This document shows, in pieces, positions 23,216 to 29,372 of a stretch of 29,372 nt of DNA (within the stretch, counting starts at the first letter, position 1; each line of letters starts with the position of its first letter). The stretch comes from CADCUY01 sp964242735 (GTDB lineage Bacteria > Actinomycetota > Actinomycetes > Actinomycetales > Quadrisphaeraceae). The stretch spans positions 1-29,372 of the forward strand of contig CAXTAK010000028.1 in the NCBI GenBank assembly GCA_964242735.1, given 5' to 3'. The position numbers were made by a program, and so were the translations under genes. The notes under the pieces are model-generated. The model searched no databases. It was not told the DNA's origin and saw only the letters and a list, made by a program, of their open reading frames with translations.

Positions 23216-23244
23216 CCGACCCCCGGGCACCGTCCGGGGGTCGG
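23216..23244 (+). terminator. Strong hairpin between binding-protein and ATPase genes
   Basis: 11-bp perfect arms (CCGACCCCCGG / CCGGGGGTCGG) with a 7-base loop, 35 bases after the binding-protein stop. Such stems commonly let the binding protein be made in excess over the membrane parts by partial termination or by protecting the upstream mRNA. No U-run is present. Confidence 0.6.
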
Positions 23245-23290
23245 TCGCGGACCGCCGCAGCCACCCGCCCGCCCCACCCCCGGAGAGCCC

Positions 23291-24139
23291 ATGACCACGA
23301 TCGATGCGCCGGTGCCGTCGCCGGGGCGCACCACCCGCGAGGTGCTCTCGCTGCGCGGCATCACCAAGTCCTTCGGCGCCGTCGCCGCGCTCTCCGGGAT
23401 CGACCTCGACGTCGGCGCCGGTGAGGTCGTGGCCGTGGTGGGCGACAACGGGGCGGGCAAGTCGACGCTGGTCAAGGTCCTCGCCGGGGTCCACCGCGCC
23501 GACTCGGGCTCGATCACCTTCGAAGGGCGCGAGGTGAGCATCGCCAGCCCCTCGGACGCGCAGGCCCTCGGCATCGCGACCGTGTACCAGGACCTCGCCC
23601 TGTGCGAGAACCTCACCGTGGTGGAGAACCTCTTCCTGGGCCAGGAGAAGGGCCGCGCCCGCCTGGACGAGGTGGCGATGGAGGTGCGCGCCTGGGAGCT
23701 GGTGCGCCAGCTGTCAGCCAAGATCCCGACCGTGCGGATCCCGGTGGCGGCCCTGTCGGGGGGCCAGCGCCAGACCGTGGCCATCGCCCGCTCGCTGCTC
23801 GGCGACCCCAGGATCATCATCCTCGACGAACCGACCGCCGCCCTCGGGGTGGCCCAGACGGCGGAGGTGCTGAACCTCGTCGAGCGGCTGCGCGAGGCGG
23901 ACCACGGCGTGATCATGATCAGCCACAACATGGCCGACGTGCGGGCCGTCGCCGACCGGGTCGCGGTGCTGCGCCTCGGGCGCAACAACGGGATCTTCGA
24001 CGTCGCAGGCGTCTCCTCCGAGGAGATCGTCGCCGCCATCACGGGAGCCACCGACAACGCGGTCACCCAGCGCAGCGCCGCCCGGGCTGCGCGCGCCGGC
24101 GCCGTCCACGACGACCAGCCAGGAGGTGCCCAGCGATGA
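23291..24139 (+). CDS. Sugar ABC transporter ATP-binding protein (single-domain, XylG/RbsA-like)
   Basis: Cytoplasmic ATPase subunit, 282 residues. Walker A GDNGAGKST, Q-loop TVYQDLALCENLTV, signature LSGGQRQTVAIARSL, Walker B RIIILDEPTAAL and the switch His in MISHNMADVR. It has one ATPase domain, whereas RbsA/XylG proteins are usually doubled (about 500 residues), so it presumably works as a homodimer, as in the FrcA type. The ATG at 23291 has GGAG nearby (CCCCCGGAGAGCCC). Its stop overlaps the permease ATG (ATGA), implying coupled translation. The Ala/Arg tail after residue 255 is unconserved. Confidence 0.94.
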   Translation: MTTIDAPVPSPGRTTREVLSLRGITKSFGAVAALSGIDLDVGAGEVVAVVGDNGAGKSTLVKVLAGVHRADSGSITFEGREVSIASPSDAQALGIATVYQDLALCENLTVVENLFLGQEKGRARLDEVAMEVRAWELVRQLSAKIPTVRIPVAALSGGQRQTVAIARSLLGDPRIIILDEPTAALGVAQTAEVLNLVERLREADHGVIMISHNMADVRAVADRVAVLRLGRNNGIFDVAGVSSEEIVAAITGATDNAVTQRSAARAARAGAVHDDQPGGAQR

Positions 24140-25407
24140 GCACGACCGCCACACCGCCGCCCACCGCCCCGGCGAGCCCGCCCACCGCCACCGACCTGCA
24201 GGACGAGCGGCTGCGCCGGAGCACCGGGGTGCGGGGGGCGGTCACCACCTTCCTCGGCAACCTGCGCTCGGGCGATCTCGGCCTGCTGCCGGTCATCGCG
24301 GGGCTGCTGATCATCTGGGTCGTCCTCAACTCCTTGAACCCGATCTTCCTCTCCAGCGCGAACCTGGTGAACCTGCTGCTGGAGTCGGCCGCGGTCGGCA
24401 CCATCGCGCTCGGGATCACCTGCGTGCTGCTCGTGGCCCAGATCGACCTGTCGGTCGGCTCCGTCAGCGGCCTGTCGGCGGCGATCGTCGCGGTGCTCTT
24501 CGTCGAGCGGGCCCTGCCGCTCGGCGTCGCCGTCGCCGGCGCCCTCCTCACCGGGGCGGTGATCGGCAGCCTGTACGGGCTGGTCTTCAACCGCGTGGGC
24601 GTCCCCAGCTTCGTGGTGAGCGTCGCCGGGCTGCTGGCCTTCCTCGGCCTGCAGCTGTACGTGCTCGAACCGGCCGGGTCCATCAACCTGCCCTTCGACT
24701 CCCCGCTGGTGTTCTTCGCCCAGCAGGCGTTCGTGCCGGCCTGGCTGTCCTACGTGCTCGTCGCCGCCGGCGCGGCGGCCCTGTTCCTCAGCGGCGCCGC
24801 CCACGCCCGGCGGCGCCGCGCGGCGGGGCTGTCGGCGGGGTCGAGCGCCGGGCTCGCGGTGCGCAGCCTCGCGCTGCTCGTCGGCGTCGGGCTGTTCGTG
24901 GCGTACCTGAACACCGCCCGCGGGGTGGGGTGGATGTTCGTCTTCTTCGTCGCCCTCGTGCTCGCCCTCCACTACGCGCTGACGCGCACCCGGTGGGGCA
25001 GGTCGGTCTTCGCCGTCGGCGGCAACGTCGAGGCCGCGCGCCGCGCCGGCATCGACGTGCGGGCCGTGTACACCTCGACCTTCGTCCTGTGCAGCACCTT
25101 CGCCGCGCTCGGGGGCATCCTGGCGGCCGCGCGCCTGGCGGCGGCGAACCAGAGCACCGGCGGGGGCGACGTCAACCTCAACGCCATCGCCGCGGCGGTC
25201 ATCGGCGGCACCAGCCTCTTCGGTGGTCGCGGCACGGCCTTCGCCGCGCTGATCGGCATCCTCGTCATCGCATCGATCTCCAGCGGCCTGACGCTGCTGA
25301 ACCTCGACTCGTCCTTCCGCTTCATGGTCACCGGAGCCGTGCTGCTGCTGGCCGTCGCGCTCGACTCGGTCGCGCGCAGGTCCCGCACCACCCACGGGCG
25401 GGCGTGA
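24136..25407 (+). CDS. Sugar ABC transporter permease (XylH/RbsC family)
   Basis: Integral membrane subunit, 423 residues. Hydrophobic helices begin at about residue 52 (LGLLPVIAGLLIIWVVL). Family motifs include NPIFLSSANLVNLLLESA, ALGITCVLLVAQIDLSVGSV, GVPSFVVSVAGLLAFLG, the loop VFAVGGNVEAARRAGIDV that contacts the ATPase, and INGT-like IGGTSLFGGRGTAFAALIG near the end. The length and the extra Arg-rich cytoplasmic loop (about residues 216-235) fit the XylH subtype better than RbsC. ATG 24136 overlaps the ATPase stop, with AGGAGG upstream. Last gene of the transporter; a hairpin follows. Confidence 0.94.
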   Translation: MSTTATPPPTAPASPPTATDLQDERLRRSTGVRGAVTTFLGNLRSGDLGLLPVIAGLLIIWVVLNSLNPIFLSSANLVNLLLESAAVGTIALGITCVLLVAQIDLSVGSVSGLSAAIVAVLFVERALPLGVAVAGALLTGAVIGSLYGLVFNRVGVPSFVVSVAGLLAFLGLQLYVLEPAGSINLPFDSPLVFFAQQAFVPAWLSYVLVAAGAAALFLSGAAHARRRRAAGLSAGSSAGLAVRSLALLVGVGLFVAYLNTARGVGWMFVFFVALVLALHYALTRTRWGRSVFAVGGNVEAARRAGIDVRAVYTSTFVLCSTFAALGGILAAARLAAANQSTGGGDVNLNAIAAAVIGGTSLFGGRGTAFAALIGILVIASISSGLTLLNLDSSFRFMVTGAVLLLAVALDSVARRSRTTHGRA

Positions 25408-25423
25408 GCCGCCACCCCGGGGT

Positions 25424-25460
25424 CTGACCCCGACCCCCTGGCGCACCCCGCGGGGGTCAG
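25424..25460 (+). terminator. Probable terminator after the ABC permease
   Basis: CTGACCCC (25424-25431) and GGGGTCAG (25453-25460) are perfect 8-bp arms around 21 bases, 17 bases after the permease stop. The U-run is absent, as is usual in very GC-rich actinomycetes. A 10-bp tandem duplication (ACTGCCAGGC twice) follows directly. Confidence 0.5.
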
Positions 25461-25540
25461 GACTGCCAGGCACTGCCAGGCGGTGGGCTCCGTCCGGGCA
25501 CCGACCAGCAGCGGGGCGGTGTGGTCCCGCAGCGCGCGCT

Positions 25541-25555
25541 GGGCCACAGTGGCCC
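25541..25555. promoter_or_regulatory. Palindrome abutting the small membrane-protein start
   Basis: GGGCCAC-A-GTGGCCC, perfect 7-bp arms, ends one base before the ATG at 25557. It could be an operator, or a hairpin in the message that blocks initiation. No Shine-Dalgarno sequence is visible here. Confidence 0.35.
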
Positions 25556-25556
25556 C

Positions 25557-25928
25557 ATGTCGCAGAGCAACCCCTCGCAGACCCCGCCGCGCCGGGAGGT
25601 GGCACCGGGCGAGCGCCACACCGCACCGTTCCGCAAGCCGCAGCTCTCGGGATCGACGCTGGGGCTGGTGGCCCTGTGGCTCGGCGGGGTCGCCTTCGGC
25701 ACGGTCGCGCCAGCGTTCGTCGTCCCGCCCACCCAGGACAGCGCCAGCACCAGTGCGCTGCTCACCGCCTTCGGCCTGACCGTCGTCGGCGTCCTGATCA
25801 TGGTGCTGGCGTGCCTGCTGCTGTACCGCCGAGCCCGTGAGGGCGCCGTGCTCGTCTTCGCCGTCGTCCCCACCGGCGTGCTGCTCGCCGGGGGGATGAT
25901 GCTGCTGGGCACCAAGCTCTTCGGCTGA
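25557..25928 (+). CDS. Hypothetical membrane protein
   Basis: 123 residues, not recognised as a named family. A hydrophilic N-terminus of about 42 residues is followed by three hydrophobic helices: STLGLVALWLGGVAFGTVAP (about 43-62), LLTAFGLTVVGVLIMVLACL (about 75-95) and VLVFAVVPTGVLLAGGMMLL (about 100-119), with the basic loop YRRAREG between the last two. No catalytic motif is seen. It precedes radA in the same direction by 96 bases but has its own upstream space, so an operon is not certain. The ATG at 25557 is preferred over 25521 because it is followed at once by normal codon use, though neither has a clear ribosome site. Confidence 0.65.
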   Translation: MSQSNPSQTPPRREVAPGERHTAPFRKPQLSGSTLGLVALWLGGVAFGTVAPAFVVPPTQDSASTSALLTAFGLTVVGVLIMVLACLLLYRRAREGAVLVFAVVPTGVLLAGGMMLLGTKLFG

Positions 25929-25955
25929 GGCGCGCCCGGCGCCACGGCACGGAGG

Positions 25956-25991
25956 GCTGTGCTGGCCGTGCTGGCTGTGCTGGCTGTGCTG
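25956..25991. repeat. Four tandem 9-bp repeats upstream of radA
   Basis: Four copies of GCTGTGCTG (one with GCCGTGCTG) lie 34 bases before the radA ATG. In the radA frame they would read as Ala-Val-Leu repeats if translation began at GTG 25959. Repeat number is likely to vary by slippage. Confidence 0.75.
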
Positions 25992-26011
25992 GCCCTGTCG
26001 GTGCCCGCACG

Positions 26012-26017
26012 TACCGT
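26012..26017 (+). promoter_or_regulatory. Probable -10 box for leaderless radA transcript
   Basis: TACCGT, then seven bases, then the radA ATG at 26025. No ribosome site precedes the ATG, which suits a leaderless message starting at or beside it. Confidence 0.4.
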
Positions 26018-26024
26018 CTCCCGC

Positions 26025-27461
26025 ATGCCCCAGCGCACCGCCCGCAGCACCCTCAGGGCCTCCACGAACCGCTGCGCGGAGTGCGGGTGGACGACGGCGA
26101 AGTGGGTGGGCCGCTGCGGGGAGTGCCAGGCCTGGGGCACGGTGGAGGAGGTCGCACCGCCTGGCGGCGCCGCCCGCTCCACGGCCCCGGCGCCGGTGAC
26201 CTCCCCCGCGCGCCCGATCGCCGAGGTCGACGTGGAGGTCGCTCGTGCCCGACCCACCGGGGTCGACGAGCTCGACCGCGTGCTGGGCGGCGGGTTGGTC
26301 CCCGGCGCCGTGGTGCTCATCTCGGGGGAGCCGGGCGTCGGGAAGTCCACGCTGCTGCTGGACGTCGCCTCGCGCGGCGCGGCGTCCGGGCGCACCGTCC
26401 TGTACGTCACCGGTGAGGAGTCGGCGGGGCAGGTGCGTCTGCGGGCCGAGCGCATCGGTGCACTGCGACCCCGCCTGTACCTGGCTGCCGAGAACGACCT
26501 CGGGGCGCTGCTCTCCCACCTCGACGCGGTGCGCCCCGACCTCCTCGTCGTCGACTCGGTGCAGACCATCGCCTCAGCGGAGGTCGAGGGGGGCGCCGGA
26601 GGGGTGTCCCAGGTGCGCGAGGTGGCCGCGGCGCTGGTGCGCGTGGCCAAGGAGCGCACCATCTCCACCCTCCTGGTCGGCCACGTCACCAAGGACGGGT
26701 CGCTGGCCGGGCCCCGACTGCTCGAGCACCTGGTGGACGTCGTCTGCTCCTTCGAGGGCGACCGGCACTCCCGGCTCCGGATGGTGCGCGCGGTGAAGAA
26801 CCGCTTCGGCCCCACCGACGAGGTGGGCTGCTTCGACCTCTCCGACACCGGCATCGCCGGCCTCGCCGACCCCAGCGGGCTGTTCCTCTCCCGCTTCCCC
26901 GCCGCCGGCGGCGGCGACCCCGCGCTGGCGGTGGCCTCGACGGGCACCTGCGTGACGGTGGCGCTGGAGGGGCGCCGCCCGCTGCTGGTCGAGATCCAGT
27001 CGCTGGTGACCGGTACCCAGCAGGGCAACCCGCGGCGGGTGGTCAGCGGGCTCGACAGCAACCGGGTGGCGATGGTGCTGGCGGTGCTCTCCCGGCGGTG
27101 CAGCCTGCCCCTGGCCGCGCAGGAGGTGTACGCCGCGACCGTGGGCGGGGTGCGCGTCGGCGAGCCGGCGGCCGACCTCGCCGCGGCGATGGCCCTGGCC
27201 AGCGCGGTCCTGGATCGGCCGCTGCCGGTGGGGGCGGTGGCCTTCGGCGAGGTCGGGCTCGCCGGTGAGGTGCGCCCGGTCCCCGGGCTCGCGCGGCGCC
27301 TGTCGGAGGCGGCGCGCCTGGGCTTCACCACCGCGTACCTGCCCGCGGGGCCCTCTCACGGGTCGGTGACCACGCCCGCCCCCACCGGCATCGTCGTGCA
27401 CGAGGTCTCCAGCGTCGTCCAGGCCCTGCAGCTCGCCCTGGTGGGTGACCCCGACCGGTGA
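26025..27461 (+). CDS. radA: DNA repair protein RadA (Sms)
   Basis: RecA-like helicase that aids branch migration in recombinational repair; 478 residues. N-terminal C4 zinc finger with Cys 17, 20, 31 and 34 (NRCAECGWTTAKWVGRCGEC), Walker A GEPGVGKST at 101-109, Walker B region LLVVDSVQTI, the RadA-specific KNRFG motif, and a C-terminal Lon-like domain (GVRVGEPAADLAAAMALASA; VAFGEVGLAGEVRPVPG). The ATG at 26025 is chosen because orthologues begin shortly before the zinc finger; a GTG at 25959 would add a Leu/Val/Ala repeat from the tandem DNA repeats. disA follows 85 bases downstream, a pairing common in Gram-positive bacteria. Confidence 0.96.
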   Translation: MPQRTARSTLRASTNRCAECGWTTAKWVGRCGECQAWGTVEEVAPPGGAARSTAPAPVTSPARPIAEVDVEVARARPTGVDELDRVLGGGLVPGAVVLISGEPGVGKSTLLLDVASRGAASGRTVLYVTGEESAGQVRLRAERIGALRPRLYLAAENDLGALLSHLDAVRPDLLVVDSVQTIASAEVEGGAGGVSQVREVAAALVRVAKERTISTLLVGHVTKDGSLAGPRLLEHLVDVVCSFEGDRHSRLRMVRAVKNRFGPTDEVGCFDLSDTGIAGLADPSGLFLSRFPAAGGGDPALAVASTGTCVTVALEGRRPLLVEIQSLVTGTQQGNPRRVVSGLDSNRVAMVLAVLSRRCSLPLAAQEVYAATVGGVRVGEPAADLAAAMALASAVLDRPLPVGAVAFGEVGLAGEVRPVPGLARRLSEAARLGFTTAYLPAGPSHGSVTTPAPTGIVVHEVSSVVQALQLALVGDPDR

Positions 27462-27486
27462 TCGTGGTGGCCGGCGGCGCCGCGAC

Positions 27487-27492
27487 TACGAT
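27487..27492 (+). promoter_or_regulatory. Possible -10 box upstream of disA
   Basis: TACGAT, 54 bases before the disA ATG, just beyond the radA stop. No matching -35 box was found, so disA may also depend on read-through from radA. Confidence 0.3.
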
Positions 27493-27546
27493 GTTCTCGA
27501 CCCTGGGAGCGTGCGGCCGGCTCCACGGCTCGGAGGGAGGCGCGCG

Positions 27547-28713
27547 ATGACCGAGTCCGGCGGCGTCGGTGGCGCCACGGCCGCACCCGGCACCACCAGC
27601 GAGAGCGAGCTGCTGCTCACCACGCTCGCCGCGGTGGCCCCCGGCACCCCGCTGCGCGACGCGCTCGAGCGCATCCTGCGGGGGCGCACCGGCGCGCTCG
27701 TCGTCCTCGGCCACGACGCCGTGGTGGAGCAGCTGTGCAGCGGGGGCTTCACCCTCGACGTGCCCTTCGCGGCGACCCGCCTGCGTGAGCTCGCGAAGAT
27801 GGACGGCGCCGTCATCTGCGACGCCGGGGTGACGAAGATCCTGCGGGCGGCCGTGCAGCTGGTGCCCGACCCGACCATCGAGACCAGCGAGTCCGGTACG
27901 CGCCACCGCACCGCCGAGCGGGTCGCGAAGCAGACGGGGCTGCCGGTGGTCTCCGTCAGCGCGTCGATGAACATCGTGGCCCTCTACATCGGGGGCACCC
28001 GGCACGTCCTGGAGGGCTCGGAGACGATCCTGGCGCGCGGCAACCAGGCGCTCGCCACCCTGGAGCGCTACCGCGCCCGCCTCGACGAGGTCACCGGCAC
28101 GCTCTCGGCGCTGGAGATCGAGGACCTGGTGACCGTCCGCGACGTCTCCGTCGTCGTCCAGCGCCAGGAGATGGTGCGGCGGATCTCCGAGGAGATCTCC
28201 GGCTACGTCGTGGAGCTGGGCAGCGACGGGCGCCTGCTCTCCCTCCAGCTCGACGAGCTGGTCGGCGGCATCGGTGCCGACCGGGCGCTGGTCGTCCGCG
28301 ACTACCTCCTGCGCCCCGCCGCGGACGCCGTCGCCGGCGGCGCGCCCGCGCCGACGAGCACCCCGGGTGGCGCGCAGGCCGCCGGGGAGGTGCTCGCCGA
28401 CCTCGCGGCGCTGCACTCGTCCACCCTGGTCGACCTGACGGCCGTCGCGCGGGTGCTGCACCTGGCGACCGACGTCGAGGGCCTGGACGGCGCGGTGAGC
28501 CCCCGGGGGTACCGGCTCCTGTCCAAGGTGCCGCGGCTGCCCCCGTCGCTGGTCACCCGGCTGGTCGAGCACTACGACGGGTTGCAGAAGCTGCTCGCGG
28601 CCACCACCGAGGACCTGCTGGCCGTCGGCGGTGTCGGCGACCAGCGGGCCCGGTCGATCCGCGAGGGCCTCTCGCGCCTGGCGGAGTCGAGCATCCTCGA
28701 GCGCTACGTGTGA
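27547..28713 (+). CDS. disA: Diadenylate cyclase DisA (DNA integrity scanning protein)
   Basis: Makes the second messenger c-di-AMP from two ATP, and scans DNA for branched structures that shut the enzyme off. 388 residues. The DAC domain carries both catalytic motifs: DGA at 86-88 (KMDGAVICDAG) and RHR at 119-121 (SGTRHRTAERVA). A helical spine follows, then a C-terminal helix-hairpin-helix DNA-binding domain (RLLSKVPRLPPSLVTRLVEHY; LLAVGGVGDQRARSIREGL). A Gly/Ala/Pro linker of about 25 residues (near 262-285) separates them and is longer than usual. ATG with a GGAGGGAGG ribosome site. Genetic and physical pairing with radA fits the known RadA-DisA link in Bacillus. Confidence 0.96.
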   Translation: MTESGGVGGATAAPGTTSESELLLTTLAAVAPGTPLRDALERILRGRTGALVVLGHDAVVEQLCSGGFTLDVPFAATRLRELAKMDGAVICDAGVTKILRAAVQLVPDPTIETSESGTRHRTAERVAKQTGLPVVSVSASMNIVALYIGGTRHVLEGSETILARGNQALATLERYRARLDEVTGTLSALEIEDLVTVRDVSVVVQRQEMVRRISEEISGYVVELGSDGRLLSLQLDELVGGIGADRALVVRDYLLRPAADAVAGGAPAPTSTPGGAQAAGEVLADLAALHSSTLVDLTAVARVLHLATDVEGLDGAVSPRGYRLLSKVPRLPPSLVTRLVEHYDGLQKLLAATTEDLLAVGGVGDQRARSIREGLSRLAESSILERYV

Positions 28714-28726
28714 GCGCCGGCCCCGC

Positions 28727-29372
28727 TCAGGTGGCGGTGAGGTGGAGCACCACCGCCGACTCGGGCGCGAGCACCGGCACCGGCAGGCCGGCGCGCTCGA
28801 GCACCGCGCCGGCCACCACCGGCTCGGTGCCCCACCACGCGGGCGCGGCGAGCTGCGGGCCGAGCTCCGCAGCCGGGGTGTCGCGCCGGCGCACGCGGTA
28901 GCGGCGGTCGGGGTCGAGGCCGGGCAGGCGCACCCTGCCCGGGGTGGCGTCGGGGGAGGTCTGGAGGCGCACGAGGGCGAAGACCGCCTCGCTGCGGTCC
29001 TGCGCCACCACCCCGTGCAGCAGGGAGCCGTCGCCGAGGGGGTCGGCCCGCACCACGTCACCGCTGTGCAGCAGCGCTCGCAGCTCGCGGTGCAGCGCCA
29101 CCCAGGCCGCGAGCTCCTCGACCTCCGCGGGCGCGGCCGAGGCGATGTCCCACTCGATGCCGGCGTGCCCGAACAGCGCCGTGGCGCACCGGAGCGCGAG
29201 GCTGCCGGTGCGCCCGGTCGTGTGCGAGACGGGGGGCCCGACGTGCGTGCCGACCAGCTCCGGCGGCAGCAGCAGCGAGGTCCACCGCTGGATCTCCTGC
29301 CGCTCGACCGCGTCGTTGCAGTCCGAGGCCCACACCCGGTCGGTGCGCGCCAGGACGCCCAGGTCGACCCTG
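28727..29372 (-). CDS. GH36-family alpha-galactosidase, C-terminal part (5' end beyond the window)
   Basis: The frame is open to the right edge, so only the last 214 or so residues are present. VWASDCNDAVERQEIQRW corresponds to the GH36 segment with the acid/base Asp (SDNTD type). LLLPPELVGTHVGPPVSHTTGR and LRCATALFGHAGIEWD follow as in bacterial alpha-galactosidases, then the C-terminal beta-sandwich ending VLAPESAVVLHLTAT. The enzyme removes alpha-galactose from raffinose-type sugars; no signal sequence can be judged without the N-terminus. It is convergent with disA, 13 bases stop to stop. Confidence 0.88.
   Translation of the reverse strand, partial: RVDLGVLARTDRVWASDCNDAVERQEIQRWTSLLLPPELVGTHVGPPVSHTTGRTGSLALRCATALFGHAGIEWDIASAAPAEVEELAAWVALHRELRALLHSGDVVRADPLGDGSLLHGVVAQDRSEAVFALVRLQTSPDATPGRVRLPGLDPDRRYRVRRRDTPAAELGPQLAAPAWWGTEPVVAGAVLERAGLPVPVLAPESAVVLHLTAT

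Overview
The window comes from a very GC-rich actinomycete chromosome. GTG starts are frequent, there are many 4-base TGA/GTG stop-start overlaps, and the gene order (rex-hemACDB, hemL, ResA/CcdA/ResB/CcsB, glutaredoxin, bS22, BldC-like HTH) is the one known from Streptomyces, and in part from Mycobacterium. The genus cannot be fixed from the sequence alone; a Kineosporiales-like actinomycete is a low-confidence guess.

Left part (1-15500), mostly minus strand. One long heme and cytochrome c locus runs from right to left. A redox-sensing Rex repressor with its own operator heads hemA, hemC, a cobA/hemD fusion and hemB. Further left come hemL, a histidine phosphatase, a TlpA/ResA-like thioredoxin lipoprotein, CcdA, ResB and CcsB. 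Together they make the tetrapyrrole precursors, then deliver heme and reductant for cytochrome c assembly outside the membrane. Between hemB and hemL sits an accessory block: a marR/yceI divergent pair with a shared palindrome, and a DUF559 (Vsr-like nuclease fold) gene bracketed by four copies of a 24-bp repeat. This DUF559 cassette is the most novel-looking item in the window. The yceI gene has lost its normal end at the border of this block.

Middle (15185-18153), minus strand. Conserved housekeeping genes: a glutaredoxin-like protein, the 32-residue ribosomal protein bS22, a BldC/excisionase-type HTH protein with a near-consensus promoter, an AcuC-type deacetylase and a TIM-barrel sugar phosphate isomerase/epimerase.

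Carbohydrate region (18191-25460). Three adjacent minus-strand remnants are recognisable as araB, araD and araA. All are damaged: araB is cut to about 69 codons, araD has a frameshift at a run of five C/G and has lost a metal-ligand His, and araA has a large internal deletion plus a frameshift. L-arabinose use by this operon is therefore lost. Beside it lies an intact-looking system: a SorC-family regulator divergent from an erythritol/threitol dehydrogenase (EltD-like), followed by a three-gene sugar ABC transporter. A 16-bp palindrome overlaps the eltD promoter, and strong hairpins sit between the eltD and ABC genes.

Right part (25557-29372). A small membrane protein, radA (DNA repair), disA (c-di-AMP synthase) and the 3' part of a GH36 alpha-galactosidase that runs off the right edge. 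No tRNA, rRNA, CRISPR array, insertion sequence transposase or replication origin was seen, and no gene-free stretch exceeds about 300 bases.
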